The notes beneath the pieces are model-generated. The model ran no database searches. It saw only the letters and a program-made list of their open reading frames with translations, and was not told the DNA's origin. 40,242 bases of DNA from a virus, in the IMG/VR virus record IMGVR_UViG_3300033148_001509, positions 1-40,242 of that record; one strand, 5' to 3'. Shown in pieces: positions 32,786-38,500 of the stretch; the stretch's first letter is position 1, and every line of letters starts with the position of its first letter. Made by a program: the position numbers and the translations under genes.

Positions 32786-33037
32786 TTATTCAGCTCCGGC
32801 TGTAGTCTGCTTGGTTAATTTACGAATTTCTTCTAAATCTTTTTCCGATAGGTCGAGACTGTTATCTGGCTTAAAAGATTTGAAGCCACAGCTAGGACAT
32901 ACCTTGTCACCCCATTCTATGGGCCGATGCTCATAAAAATTCGACATTTGAGATTTAGTTTGGGTATGCCCACAGTTGGCACATTTATACTTTTGATCAT
33001 GCCATTCAGCGCAAAACCCGCATTTTATATCATTCAT
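32786..33037 (-). CDS. Small zinc-ribbon protein (83 aa)
   Basis: I start it at ATG 33037, with GAGG upstream, rather than the distal GTG. Four CxxC-type pairs: CGFC, CANCGH and CPSCGF, spaced as in a double zinc ribbon. The C-terminus is acidic and helical (LSEKDLEEIRKLTKQT). It may bind nucleic acid or a protein partner. Directly downstream of the RNA-rich gap. Confidence 0.7.
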   Translation of the reverse strand: MNDIKCGFCAEWHDQKYKCANCGHTQTKSQMSNFYEHRPIEWGDKVCPSCGFKSFKPDNSLDLSEKDLEEIRKLTKQTTAGAE

Positions 33038-33104
33038 AATTAACCTCGCATTCCACCCATTAACCTTCACCTACGTACACTCAGTAACACTCTGGTGCGT
33101 CAAC

Positions 33105-33200
33105 TTATCCTTAAGGGTGTGCCGGATAAGCAGGTTTTCTAGTGCGCTACATGGATTTCGCCCCATCATTGGTATACCCGATGGCGGAAGGGGTTTTATT
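33105..33200 (+). terminator. Plus-strand hairpins and intrinsic terminator (RNA unit A, 3' end)
   Basis: CTTATCC (33105-33111) pairs with GGATAAG (33124-33130). Further on, CGCC-CATC near 33159 pairs with GATGGCG near 33180, followed by GGGGTTTTATTT, a usable plus-strand terminator with an outer CCCC-GGGG. No gene in the 290-base gap 33038-33329 explains it. No promoter for unit A was found, so the 5' end is unknown. Confidence 0.4.
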
Positions 33201-33229
33201 TGGAAGTTGTCTTAGGCTATAATATGCGA

Positions 33230-33335
33230 AAGAGGGTCGTTCCTGATAAACACCTTCAAAGTCTAGGAGACGCTAATCTGCCTAGATGTACTAATAATAG
33301 CCCCTTCATAGTTTCTATGAAAGGGGTTTTTATTT
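33230..33335 (+). ncRNA. Candidate small RNA B with intrinsic terminator
   Basis: A perfect TATAAT (33218-33223) lies after the unit A terminator; its -35 is poor (TTTATT, 17 bases upstream). The following about 105 bases hold GAGGGT pairing with ACCTTC (one G-U), a hairpin TCTAGG-AGA pairing with TCT-CCTAGA, and a strong terminator at 33301-33335. No ribosome site leads into a sensible ORF. It converges on the winged-helix gene. Confidence 0.5.
33301..33335 (+). terminator. Intrinsic terminator of RNA B
   Basis: CCCCTTCATAG pairs with CTATGAAAGGGG (eleven pairs, one bulged A, TTT loop), followed by TTTTTATTT. The T tract overlaps the stop of the leftward winged-helix gene. Clear plus-strand orientation. 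Confidence 0.8.
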
Positions 33336-33608
33336 CCACTTTACTGCTGTATAAATATATTCAAAGCCACCCGAAGGCGCGTCTACTTGCTCTCTGATTA
33401 GATATCCTTTCCAAAACAATTTATTGAGTCTTGAGGATGCGTTCTGCGCGCTAATCCCCCACTTTTCTGCTAAACTGTTTGTCTGTATTCCTTTGCTTGC
33501 AAGCTTAATTATTTTCGCCTGAGAAGCAGATATCATTAAATCTTTAATTCTTGTGCGGTGCTTTAATATCGACGATCTTAATTCAGCATCTCTTTCAACA
33601 TCTCTCAT
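33330..33608 (-). CDS. Winged-helix DNA-binding protein (MarR-like, 92 aa)
   Basis: After a charged helix, residues about 30-85 form a winged helix: SQAKIIKLASKGIQTNSLA, EKWGISAQNASSRLNKLFWK, GYLIREQVD and an aromatic wing (GGFEYIYTAVKWK). Such short proteins act as phage regulators. AAGGAG lies upstream, within one of the two repeated hairpin pairs. A candidate regulator for promoters in this region; binding site unknown. Confidence 0.75.
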   Translation of the reverse strand: MRDVERDAELRSSILKHRTRIKDLMISASQAKIIKLASKGIQTNSLAEKWGISAQNASSRLNKLFWKGYLIREQVDAPSGGFEYIYTAVKWK

Positions 33609-33622
33609 CTCATCTCTCCTTC

Positions 33623-33662
33623 AGGTATGTTTAAGGGCTTACCTAGCCCTGTAATTAGGGCT
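33623..33662 (-). repeat. Tandem hairpin repeat, copy 1 (before the winged-helix gene)
   Basis: On the minus strand AGCCCT-loop-AGGGCT is followed by AGGTA-loop-TACCT and then AAGGAGAGATGAGATG. The stems match copy 2 (34472-34501) exactly at AGCCC/GGGCT and AGGTA/TACCT, while loop lengths differ (the second loop 12 bases here, three there). The first stem includes the stop codon of the upstream gene. Confidence 0.6.
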
Positions 33663-33966
33663 TGGCTTTTTTAATCATGTATTCGTCAAGCTTGCCCCAC
33701 AACTCTTGTGGTACAATATTATTTATGGCGCTTCTGAAAACAAGCTCACACATACGAGAGGATTCTTCTGCTTTCTCTTTATTTCGGATTGCTGTATTTA
33801 CAGCATCCAATAGCTCGATTCTTCCAGATTCAGCCTTTGTAAATAATTCAAGTAATGTTTGATTTTGATCTAAAGCCTCATCAAATAAATTCTCTTGTTC
33901 TCCGGGCGAGCATCTCCACCATTTATTAGGATCATCGTCAGCTAGGTAATCTTTTAGCGTCATCAC
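33655..33966 (-). CDS. Acidic helical hypothetical protein (103 aa)
   Basis: LKDYLADDDPNKWWRCSPGE then a helical middle (NLFDEALDQNQTLLELFTKA) and FRSAINNIVPQELWGKLDEY. Soluble. GGAG lies before ATGATG. Its transcription would have to pass, or start after, a strong minus-strand terminator at 33982-34048. Confidence 0.65.
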   Translation of the reverse strand: MMTLKDYLADDDPNKWWRCSPGEQENLFDEALDQNQTLLELFTKAESGRIELLDAVNTAIRNKEKAEESSRMCELVFRSAINNIVPQELWGKLDEYMIKKAKP

Positions 33967-33981
33967 TTTTCTCCGCTCAAT

Positions 33982-34048
33982 AAAAAACCCACTTAAGTGG
34001 TGGTGTTCACGCGAGGTACTGAATGAACCTCCACCACCCTTAAATGGG
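33982..34048 (-). terminator. Large minus-strand intrinsic terminator / attenuator
   Basis: Arm 34024-34048 pairs with 33988-34009 over about 20 pairs with a few bulges, one U-G pair only on the minus strand, and is followed by T6 (33982-33987). A competing inner hairpin GAGGT-ACCTC sits in the loop. It ends a short minus transcript starting near 34097 and lies just before the 103-residue gene, so it may work as an attenuator. It would also stop upstream operon transcription unless read-through occurs. Confidence 0.7.
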
Positions 34049-34103
34049 CTAGTACTCAGTTTATGTAATCGGACTGGCGTGACACAGTTATTCCGATACT
34101 GTA

Positions 34104-34141
34104 ATTATATATTACCTAACGAGTTATGCAAGTGCTATAAT
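34104..34141. promoter_or_regulatory. Face-to-face divergent promoters
   Basis: Minus strand: TTGCAT (34126-34131), 16 bases, perfect TATAAT (34104-34109), start near 34097. Plus strand: extended -10 TGC-TATAAT (34133-34141), start near 34148, weak -35 inside the minus promoter. The boxes interleave, so one polymerase should exclude the other: a simple switch between the minus attenuator RNA and the plus RNA C. Confidence 0.6.
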
Positions 34142-34147
34142 GTGTCT

Positions 34148-34292
34148 GCGTTCACGCGTACGGCTGCTAAGGGTAAAACCTCAGTAACCTCAGCAAGTGG
34201 TCTGTTACGGGCCAACATCAAAGGCGGTTCTTTGCGGGAGCGCCTTATCTCCTACCCCGTCTGTGGCCTGTCTGCAAACGGGGTTTTATTTA
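34148..34292 (+). ncRNA. Candidate small RNA C
   Basis: From the extended -10 promoter to the terminator at 34255-34292, about 140 bases. Hairpins visible: GCG-TTCA-CGC (34148-34157), GTAAC with GTTAC, and AAGGCG with CGCCTT (34221-34226/34241-34246). AACCTCAG occurs twice in tandem near 34177-34193. The open frame across it lacks a ribosome site and reads like random sequence. Function unknown. Confidence 0.5.
34255..34292 (+). terminator. Intrinsic terminator of RNA C
   Basis: CCCCGT (34255-34260) pairs with ACGGGG (34278-34283), followed by TTTTATTT. The T tract overlaps the stop of the leftward 55-residue gene, as in the other plus-strand units. Confidence 0.7.
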
Positions 34293-34457
34293 ATTTGCTG
34301 CTACAATAATGCCCTTCAATGATCTCTGGCAATCCTCTAACCAGATTTCATACATTTGAGAATATACTTCAACGGGCGAACCTGATTCTTTGATAATTTC
34401 AGGATGATCTACGAGAACCCGAGACACCCAATCATCTAGCAAATTATATCTATCCAT
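34290..34457 (-). CDS. Small hypothetical protein (55 aa)
   Basis: ATG 34457 with AAAGGAG upstream, TAA at 34290-34292. MDRYNLLDDWVSRVLVDHPE then VYSQMYEIWLEDCQRSLKGI. Acidic, helical. Missing from ordinary length cut-offs but supported by a strong ribosome site. Confidence 0.65.
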   Translation of the reverse strand: MDRYNLLDDWVSRVLVDHPEIIKESGSPVEVYSQMYEIWLEDCQRSLKGIIVAAN

Positions 34458-34471
34458 ATCTCATCTCCTTT

Positions 34472-34501
34472 AGGTACGTTACCTAGCCCGTAGTTAGGGC
34501 T
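34472..34501 (-). repeat. Tandem hairpin repeat, copy 2
   Basis: Minus strand AGCCC-TAACTAC-GGGCT then AGGTA-ACG-TACCT then AAAGGAG and the start of the 55-residue gene. Same order, stems and placement (stop codon, two hairpins, ribosome site) as copy 1 at 33623-33662, 850 bases away. Probably an RNA-level element such as a stabiliser or processing site. Confidence 0.6.
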
Positions 34502-34682
34502 GGAACATAGTACACACTATAGCTTTATTTTCCGATAGTATCGTCTGAATAAATGACTTTGGCTCTACGGTAGCTATATGCTCCCATATTTTCGGATCGC
34601 TATATGTCTTAGAATCGAGCAAATCAGCTACCGCTATATCCTCATTGATATAGCGCCTGTAAATAAATAATGTGTTTTCCAT
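34494..34682 (-). CDS. Hypothetical protein (62 aa)
   Basis: AAGGAG lies six bases before the ATG. NTLFIYRRYINEDIAVADLL and KSFIQTILSENKAIVCTMF. Mixed alpha-beta. No family recognised. Its stop codon is part of repeat copy 2. Confidence 0.65.
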   Translation of the reverse strand: MENTLFIYRRYINEDIAVADLLDSKTYSDPKIWEHIATVEPKSFIQTILSENKAIVCTMFQP

Positions 34683-34685
34683 ACC

Positions 34686-34799
34686 TTACTCCTTATGGGG
34701 GTTAGGGTTATCGCGTAGTTTCTTTGCATACGCCCGTACTGCCTCTGCATCAGCCTTTTTAGCCCATAGGTATACTCGGACATACCCAGCTTCTTTCAT
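34686..34799 (-). CDS. Short basic protein (37 aa from ATG), N-terminus probably longer
   Basis: From ATG 34799: KEAGYVRVYLWAKKADAEAV and AYAKKLRDNP. No ribosome site precedes this ATG. The frame stays open upstream and reads QRVAKYTKK before the Met, sequence that looks like the natural N-terminal part of small phage proteins of this sort. That part overlaps the end of the upstream gene at a run of six C (34831-34836), so the complete protein may arise by a +1 shift or the genome may carry a single-base error. Confidence 0.5.
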   Translation of the reverse strand: MKEAGYVRVYLWAKKADAEAVRAYAKKLRDNPNPHKE

Positions 34800-34812
34800 C
34801 TTCTTAGTGTAC

Positions 34813-35118
34813 TTAGCTACCCTCTGGGGGGCTGTTTTCGTACTTCAAGCCGTTGTGCTGGAATCTAAAGTCTCCGCCGTGGGTGTGATTCACTGGAGCG
34901 TGAACATAAGCCCCGGCTGTAACCATAATGGTGCGTAGCTTCTTTAGCATCTTTCTATCGCTGTTGTTTTCTGCAAAGGTGTAAGCGTCATCAAGAGCAT
35001 CCACCAAATCATATTCATATTCGCGGTCTACTTCACAATAATAATTAAGCTCTCGCTTCACCTCTTTATCATCAAAGGCCAGAATAACCGCCATCACCCT
35101 TTCTCTATTCGTTGCCAT
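34813..35118 (-). CDS. Acidic hypothetical protein (101 aa)
   Basis: Second ATG chosen (AAGGAA eight bases upstream). EVKRELNYYCEVDREYEYDL and DDAYTFAENNSDRKMLKKLR, helical; C-terminus has HTHGG and ends KYENSPPEGS. Driven by the promoter at 35149-35177. May be fused to the next reading frame by frameshifting at its last codons. Confidence 0.65.
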   Translation of the reverse strand: MATNRERVMAVILAFDDKEVKRELNYYCEVDREYEYDLVDALDDAYTFAENNSDRKMLKKLRTIMVTAGAYVHAPVNHTHGGDFRFQHNGLKYENSPPEGS

Positions 35119-35148
35119 TCCCATTTCCTTTTCTTAACTTTCAAATAC

Positions 35149-35177
35149 AGTATAGCAGTAAGCGGCTTACATGTCGA
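35149..35177 (-). promoter_or_regulatory. Strong minus-strand promoter with palindromic operator in the spacer
   Basis: TCGACA (35172-35177, five of six), 17 bases, extended -10 TGC-TATACT (35149-35154). The spacer contains GTAAGCCGCTTAC (35158-35170), a perfect six-base inverted repeat around one central base. A repressor bound there would block the promoter. Drives the gene at 34813-35118 and probably those downstream. Confidence 0.65.
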
Positions 35178-35204
35178 GTGGTATATGTGCCATAGGTCAG
35201 TTAA

Positions 35205-35213
35205 TGGTATACT
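35205..35213 (+). promoter_or_regulatory. Extended -10 promoter for RNA D
   Basis: TGG-TATACT is an extended -10 box. No good -35 is seen, as is common for extended -10 promoters. It points away from the minus promoter 30 bases to the left, giving another divergent pair. Confidence 0.45.
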
Positions 35214-35219
35214 TGTGTG

Positions 35220-35413
35220 GCTGGTAATCACGCGATGTGATTGTAAAGAGTGAGGCGTTAGGGTTACGGCTTCTAACTTAATAGTGAATCAACCTCTTAA
35301 ATGCAATGTGTGGTCGGCCTGCCAGCAAGTCCTAGACCTTCTCTGATGTAATCTCTAGGCCGTAGTCGAGTACTGCGTAGTTATCCCCGGCTAGTCTAGC
35401 GGGGTTATTTAAT
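35220..35413 (+). ncRNA. Candidate small RNA D (about 190 nt)
   Basis: Hairpins in order: AATCAC-GCGAT-GTGATT (35226-35242); GTTAG with CTAAC; CCTAGA with TCTAGG (35331-35359); CGTAGT with ACTGCG (one U-G); then the terminator. GCTGG near 35220 can pair with CCAGC near 35322. No ORF with a ribosome site. Fills the 286-base gap between the genes at 34813 and 35405. Confidence 0.5.
35385..35413 (+). terminator. Intrinsic terminator of RNA D
   Basis: CCCCG pairs with CGGGG around a CTAG-CTAG inner stem, followed by TTATTTAAT. The tail overlaps the stop of the leftward 57-residue gene. Confidence 0.6.
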
Positions 35414-35578
35414 ATCATCGTGGTCAGGCGAGTTTGTTTGCTTATACGACCAATTAATTAGCTCTAAGATGGTGCTTTCAATACCGCCATGTCCATGCTG
35501 AATAAAATCAGCAAACAGCTCATCCAGATATTGATGTAACTCTTGGTGACGTTTTTTATGCTTTTCTATTTCCATCAT
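35405..35578 (-). CDS. Small His-rich helical protein (57 aa)
   Basis: ATGATG at 35578 with GGAG upstream. EIEKHKKRHQELHQYLDELF and FIQHGHGG with six or more histidines, then STILELINWSYKQT. This resembles a small phage early protein family of unknown role. Soluble, helical. Confidence 0.65.
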   Translation of the reverse strand: MMEIEKHKKRHQELHQYLDELFADFIQHGHGGIESTILELINWSYKQTNSPDHDDIK

Positions 35579-35590
35579 CTATCTCCTCTA

Positions 35591-35800
35591 TTATGTATTG
35601 GGTGGGGGTGGTAAGGGCATCCAGTGGGTTAAATCCCAACAGTTAGCAATCTCAAATCCGTCACTTTCCCAGTCGTGGTCATCTTCACATACCATCTCTG
35701 CTGTACGCACTATCTGTCTGCCGCTATCACACCCACGCAAACTAATAAGCACCTCTCGGCCTCTTTTCGGCAGCTCATCTCTTACGTCTATCCACTCCAT
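35591..35800 (-). CDS. DUF551 protein (69 aa)
   Basis: The canonical pattern is complete: MEWIDVRDELPKRGREVLIS at the start and WDLTHWMPLPPPP at the end. DUF551 proteins are widespread in phages; their role is not established. AAAGGAGG precedes the ATG. Confidence 0.9.
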   Translation of the reverse strand: MEWIDVRDELPKRGREVLISLRGCDSGRQIVRTAEMVCEDDHDWESDGFEIANCWDLTHWMPLPPPPNT

Positions 35801-35842
35801 AACATCCTCCTTTATTAATATGGTGGGCTAGTTGTTATACTT

Positions 35843-36157
35843 CTACCATGCGTTGCAAGTATGTCTAAGTAACCACCCAAGCCATGCTGGACACCGCTCT
35901 ACCACAAGGGCTGTATTTTTTGCTATTTTTAAATTTCTCATGTCAATATTAAAACCTTTTTTATCGTCTCTTTCTGTTGCAGAAAACAAAAATTGTTCAT
36001 TTTGTGGTAAGTTTCGCCATACGCAGCTAATAGCGTGTAGCTCTGTTTCCCTAGAGCTTTCATCTAAAGTGAGGTCATCAGTCCCATTACAGACATAGCT
36101 ATCTTCACCAGCAAAACTAAATATATGCCTTTCACTTTTTCTTTTCTCATAATCCAT
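35843..36157 (-). CDS. First gene of the leftward operon, hypothetical (104 aa)
   Basis: AAAGGAG before the ATG. RKSERHIFSFAGEDSYVCNG then SSRETELHAISCVWRNLPQN and a C-terminus with CPAWLGWLLRHTC. Four cysteines. As the first leftward product it may act early against the host or on regulation, but no motif supports this. Confidence 0.6.
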   Translation of the reverse strand: MDYEKRKSERHIFSFAGEDSYVCNGTDDLTLDESSRETELHAISCVWRNLPQNEQFLFSATERDDKKGFNIDMRNLKIAKNTALVVERCPAWLGWLLRHTCNAW

Positions 36158-36303
36158 ATCTATCTCCTTTTAATCTCCCCTACATTATTGCCCACTATCC
36201 CCTGTAGGGCGAATAGAAAAATTCTATAAGATTATAGCGCATTTCAATGCAAATTTCATTTGTGGTATAATTATTCTTATTTAAGCGTAATAAGGCATCC
36301 CAT
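36158..36303. promoter_or_regulatory. Divergent promoter region between leftward and rightward operons
   Basis: Minus strand TATAAT at 36231-36236; plus strand extended -10 TGG-TATAAT at 36263-36271 with a partial -35 (TTTCAA) 18 bases upstream. Between them ATTTCAATGCAAATTTCATT has imperfect inverted symmetry that could bind a regulator. A CCCT-AGGG hairpin near 36201 lies in the leader of the leftward transcript. No gene in the gap. Confidence 0.6.
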
Positions 36304-36951
36304 ATGAAAACATGTACAAAGTGCGATCAAGAGAAAGAAGAAACTGAATTCTGTTTCAATAAAAGGGCGGCAGACGGCAAAGATTGGATGTGCAAATCTT
36401 GTCAATACGCTTATGGAAAAGAATACAGGAAACAGAATAAAGTCCATGAGGTTGGCGGAAACCGCACCCCATGGAGTAAAGAAGAACTAAAAAAATTGAA
36501 GTTATTAGTCGGCAAGGGTGTGAGCGCCAAAAAAATCTCTCAATCCATAGGGAGAACGGTGGGTTCTGTTTATCTTAAAATATATCAATCTGGGTTGCGA
36601 ATAAAGAGAAAGGATGCCCCGTATAAATGGAAATGCGTAGCGCTTGGTCAGGCTAGAGCTAGAGCTAAGAAATACAAGCTCGCATTTAATCTGTGTTCTG
36701 ACGATCTTCCAGAACCAACCCATTGCGCGGTTTCAGGACTAGAGCTTGACTACAAGAAAAGACCGGGTTTAGGCCAAAAGGGGAGACACGAAGCTTCCGC
36801 AGAATTGGATCGAATAATCCCAGCGTTAGGATATGTAAAAGGCAATGTTAATGTCCTCTCTTCATCGGCAAATCGAATCAAATCAAACCTATCTATAGAA
36901 TTTATAGAATCCCTATTGATTTACATGAAAAGCCATAAAAAAATTAGATAA
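36304..36951 (+). CDS. Zinc-ribbon / Myb-like / HNH-type endonuclease (215 aa)
   Basis: Three parts: N-terminal CTKCDQEKEETEFCFNKR and CKSCQ zinc ribbon (1-35); a SANT/Myb-like helix set (about 57-100: WSKEELKKLKLLVGKGVSAK and SIGRTVGSVYLKIYQSG); and a C-terminal nuclease part with ELDRIIPALGYVKGNVNVL, then SANRIKSNL, as in phage HNH/endonuclease VII-like proteins. First gene after the rightward promoter. May be a homing enzyme or, given its place, a host-directed nuclease. Confidence 0.8.
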   Translation: MKTCTKCDQEKEETEFCFNKRAADGKDWMCKSCQYAYGKEYRKQNKVHEVGGNRTPWSKEELKKLKLLVGKGVSAKKISQSIGRTVGSVYLKIYQSGLRIKRKDAPYKWKCVALGQARARAKKYKLAFNLCSDDLPEPTHCAVSGLELDYKKRPGLGQKGRHEASAELDRIIPALGYVKGNVNVLSSSANRIKSNLSIEFIESLLIYMKSHKKIR

Positions 36952-37029
36952 GTCATAGAATCTTTTGATTTCACACGGGTAATTTCCTTTGCTAATGTCT
37001 GTCTATCAACAACGGAAAGGAGATGGGCT

Positions 37030-37254
37030 TTGTTTAATATTGATAAGGATGTTCCAATTCCAGATAGTATTCTCAATCGCAGAGGGAAGAAAGATACCTA
37101 TCCGTTTAGGGAAATGGAAATTGGCGATTCTTTCTTTTTCAGCAAAAAGGTTAGCTCGGTTAAATCATGTTCAAGGTATCACGCCAGAAAACACAACAAG
37201 AAATTCTCCACCAAAAAAGAAGGTGACGGATACCGTTGCTGGAGAGTCAAGTAA
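37030..37254 (+). CDS. Small conserved phage protein (74 aa), TTG start
   Basis: AAAGGAG lies seven bases before TTG 37030; the only ATG nearby stops after four codons, so TTG is the likely start. DVPIPDSILNRRGKKDTYPF and MEIGDSFFF, then KFSTKKEGDGYRCWRV match a widespread small phage family (PFREMEVGDSFF type). Role unknown, possibly nucleic-acid binding. Confidence 0.8.
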   Translation: MFNIDKDVPIPDSILNRRGKKDTYPFREMEIGDSFFFSKKVSSVKSCSRYHARKHNKKFSTKKEGDGYRCWRVK

Positions 37255-37258
37255 AGCC

Positions 37259-37513
37259 ATGAACAAACTTGACTGTGGAAAATGTAAACATTTCAGACTA
37301 TATCAAGGAGCTAAATATGATGGGTTCTGTACAGTTAAGGCAGGAAATGGAGTTGATCTACTTTCCTACACTATCATTAGAGGATGTAAAGAAGCTAAGA
37401 AAGCTCCATACGTTGTGGCTACCAAATCAATGCCTGAGAGATGCAAAGAAAGCCCTGATCGAGAAATACAACAATCAGGAATCATTCTCAAAATACGAAA
37501 CTTGTTTAATTAG
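37259..37513 (+). CDS. Cysteine-rich small protein (84 aa)
   Basis: DCGKCKHFRLYQGAKYDGFC, then RGCKEAKKAPYVVATKSM and RCKE: six cysteines spaced as in small zinc proteins of phages. Frame chosen over an overlapping TTG-start frame because of this pattern. Starts five bases after the upstream stop. Confidence 0.65.
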   Translation: MNKLDCGKCKHFRLYQGAKYDGFCTVKAGNGVDLLSYTIIRGCKEAKKAPYVVATKSMPERCKESPDREIQQSGIILKIRNLFN

Positions 37514-37534
37514 CTGGCTTATTGGAGTGGGAAA

Positions 37535-37852
37535 ATGAACCACGTAACACTTGAAGAGGCATTTGGCCTCACTAAACCACTATTCTTGGAGAAATACATG
37601 GCTGTTATACATACATACGAGACTACCCAGACATTCTTAGGGATAGATTACCCCCTAATGGTCTCGTACACGTTCGCTAAGGGCTATTCAGCAACAAAGG
37701 TAGATGAGGGTATGCGTGATGCTGTTCAAATACAGTCAGTGGCCGCTAAGGGGTTCTTGCCAGATTGGGTTAAAGACCCTTGGGCTACAGTAAAGATTGA
37801 TGATAAGTGGGATGAGACGCTAACTGACGAAATCTTAAATAGCTTATTATGA
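37535..37852 (+). CDS. Hypothetical protein (105 aa)
   Basis: GGAG before the ATG. HVTLEEAFGLTKPLFLEKYM and PLMVSYTFAKGYSATKVDEG, ending KWDETLTDEILNSLL. Mixed fold, acidic. Unknown role in the rightward operon. Confidence 0.65.
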   Translation: MNHVTLEEAFGLTKPLFLEKYMAVIHTYETTQTFLGIDYPLMVSYTFAKGYSATKVDEGMRDAVQIQSVAAKGFLPDWVKDPWATVKIDDKWDETLTDEILNSLL

Positions 37853-37905
37853 GCTGGATACCGGCAGCGGAAGGATTTGGTACACAATACACGAGGAGAA
37901 ATGAA

Positions 37906-38220
37906 ATGAGCACACCATGTCAGGATAAGGGATATGAAGTAGGGCAGGTTTTTGAGCTTGATAGATCGGATGGTTGTTTTGATGAAGGTGATATAGTGGT
38001 TTTAATTTTGGATTCTGGAACTCACAGCCCAAGGTTTGAAATGATTAAAGGCCACAGAAAGGGAGAGGAAAGACATTTAATTTTAAATGTAGATGTCAAG
38101 CGCATTTACCCACCTGAAGAAGAATCTAAAGATGTAACCGTAACCTGTGAGGGTAAGGAAACTATTATTAGCCGCAAGTCTGCCAGAAAGTTGAACCTGA
38201 TATGGCCTGCGAATACCTAA
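37906..38220 (+). CDS. Hypothetical protein (104 aa)
   Basis: The frame opens at 37849, but GAGGAG seven bases before ATG 37906 makes the shorter form likely. EVGQVFELDRSDGCFDEGDI and a beta-rich centre (VVLILDSGTH, RHLILNVDVKRIYPPEE) suggest an SH3-like barrel. Stop overlaps the next start. Confidence 0.65.
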   Translation: MSTPCQDKGYEVGQVFELDRSDGCFDEGDIVVLILDSGTHSPRFEMIKGHRKGEERHLILNVDVKRIYPPEEESKDVTVTCEGKETIISRKSARKLNLIWPANT

Positions 38221-38333
38221 TGATGATTATAGCTTATATATCGTTGGGAATTATCGTCTCAGTGGTGCTTTATAAGCTGGCTAAGTCTAGTCCTGTAGAC
38301 CGTGATGAGCATGATTCAGACAGGGGGATATGA
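38220..38333 (+). CDS. 37-residue membrane peptide
   Basis: ATG overlaps the upstream TAA; the TGA overlaps the next ATG. MMIIAYISLGIIVSVVLYKL is one membrane segment, followed by an acidic tail (SSPVDRDEHDSDRGI). Coupled on both sides. Confidence 0.6.
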   Translation: MMIIAYISLGIIVSVVLYKLAKSSPVDRDEHDSDRGI

Positions 38334-38500
38334 TGTCAAAAATAATGAATCAGATGTTTTTAGGCAGTAAGCTAGATACCGACTTTACTGAGATATTTGG
38401 AGAGCCTGTTGTCGAAGAATTGCCCGAAAAAGAGTATAATGAACAGTTAGAAGAATTTGGCGATGATGCCAATAAAGCCGGGGACAAACCCCCATTTTAA
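38330..38500 (+). CDS. Small acidic protein (56 aa) ending in KPPF
   Basis: GGGGG precedes ATGATG at 38330. FTEIFGEPVVEELPEKEYNE, and a C-terminal AGDKPPF. The end resembles the tail of the next gene's product (DDDIPF), which in SSB proteins recruits partners, so this may mimic or compete with that tail. Inference only. Confidence 0.6.
   Translation: MMSKIMNQMFLGSKLDTDFTEIFGEPVVEELPEKEYNEQLEEFGDDANKAGDKPPF

Noticed and set aside
34079-34309. Plus-strand frame of 76 codons across RNA C
   Set aside because: No ribosome site, GTG start, sequence reads as random, and hairpins plus a terminator explain the region better.
37269-37538. 89-codon frame from TTG overlapping the Cys-rich gene
   Set aside because: The overlapping ATG frame has a regular cysteine pattern; the TTG has no ribosome site.
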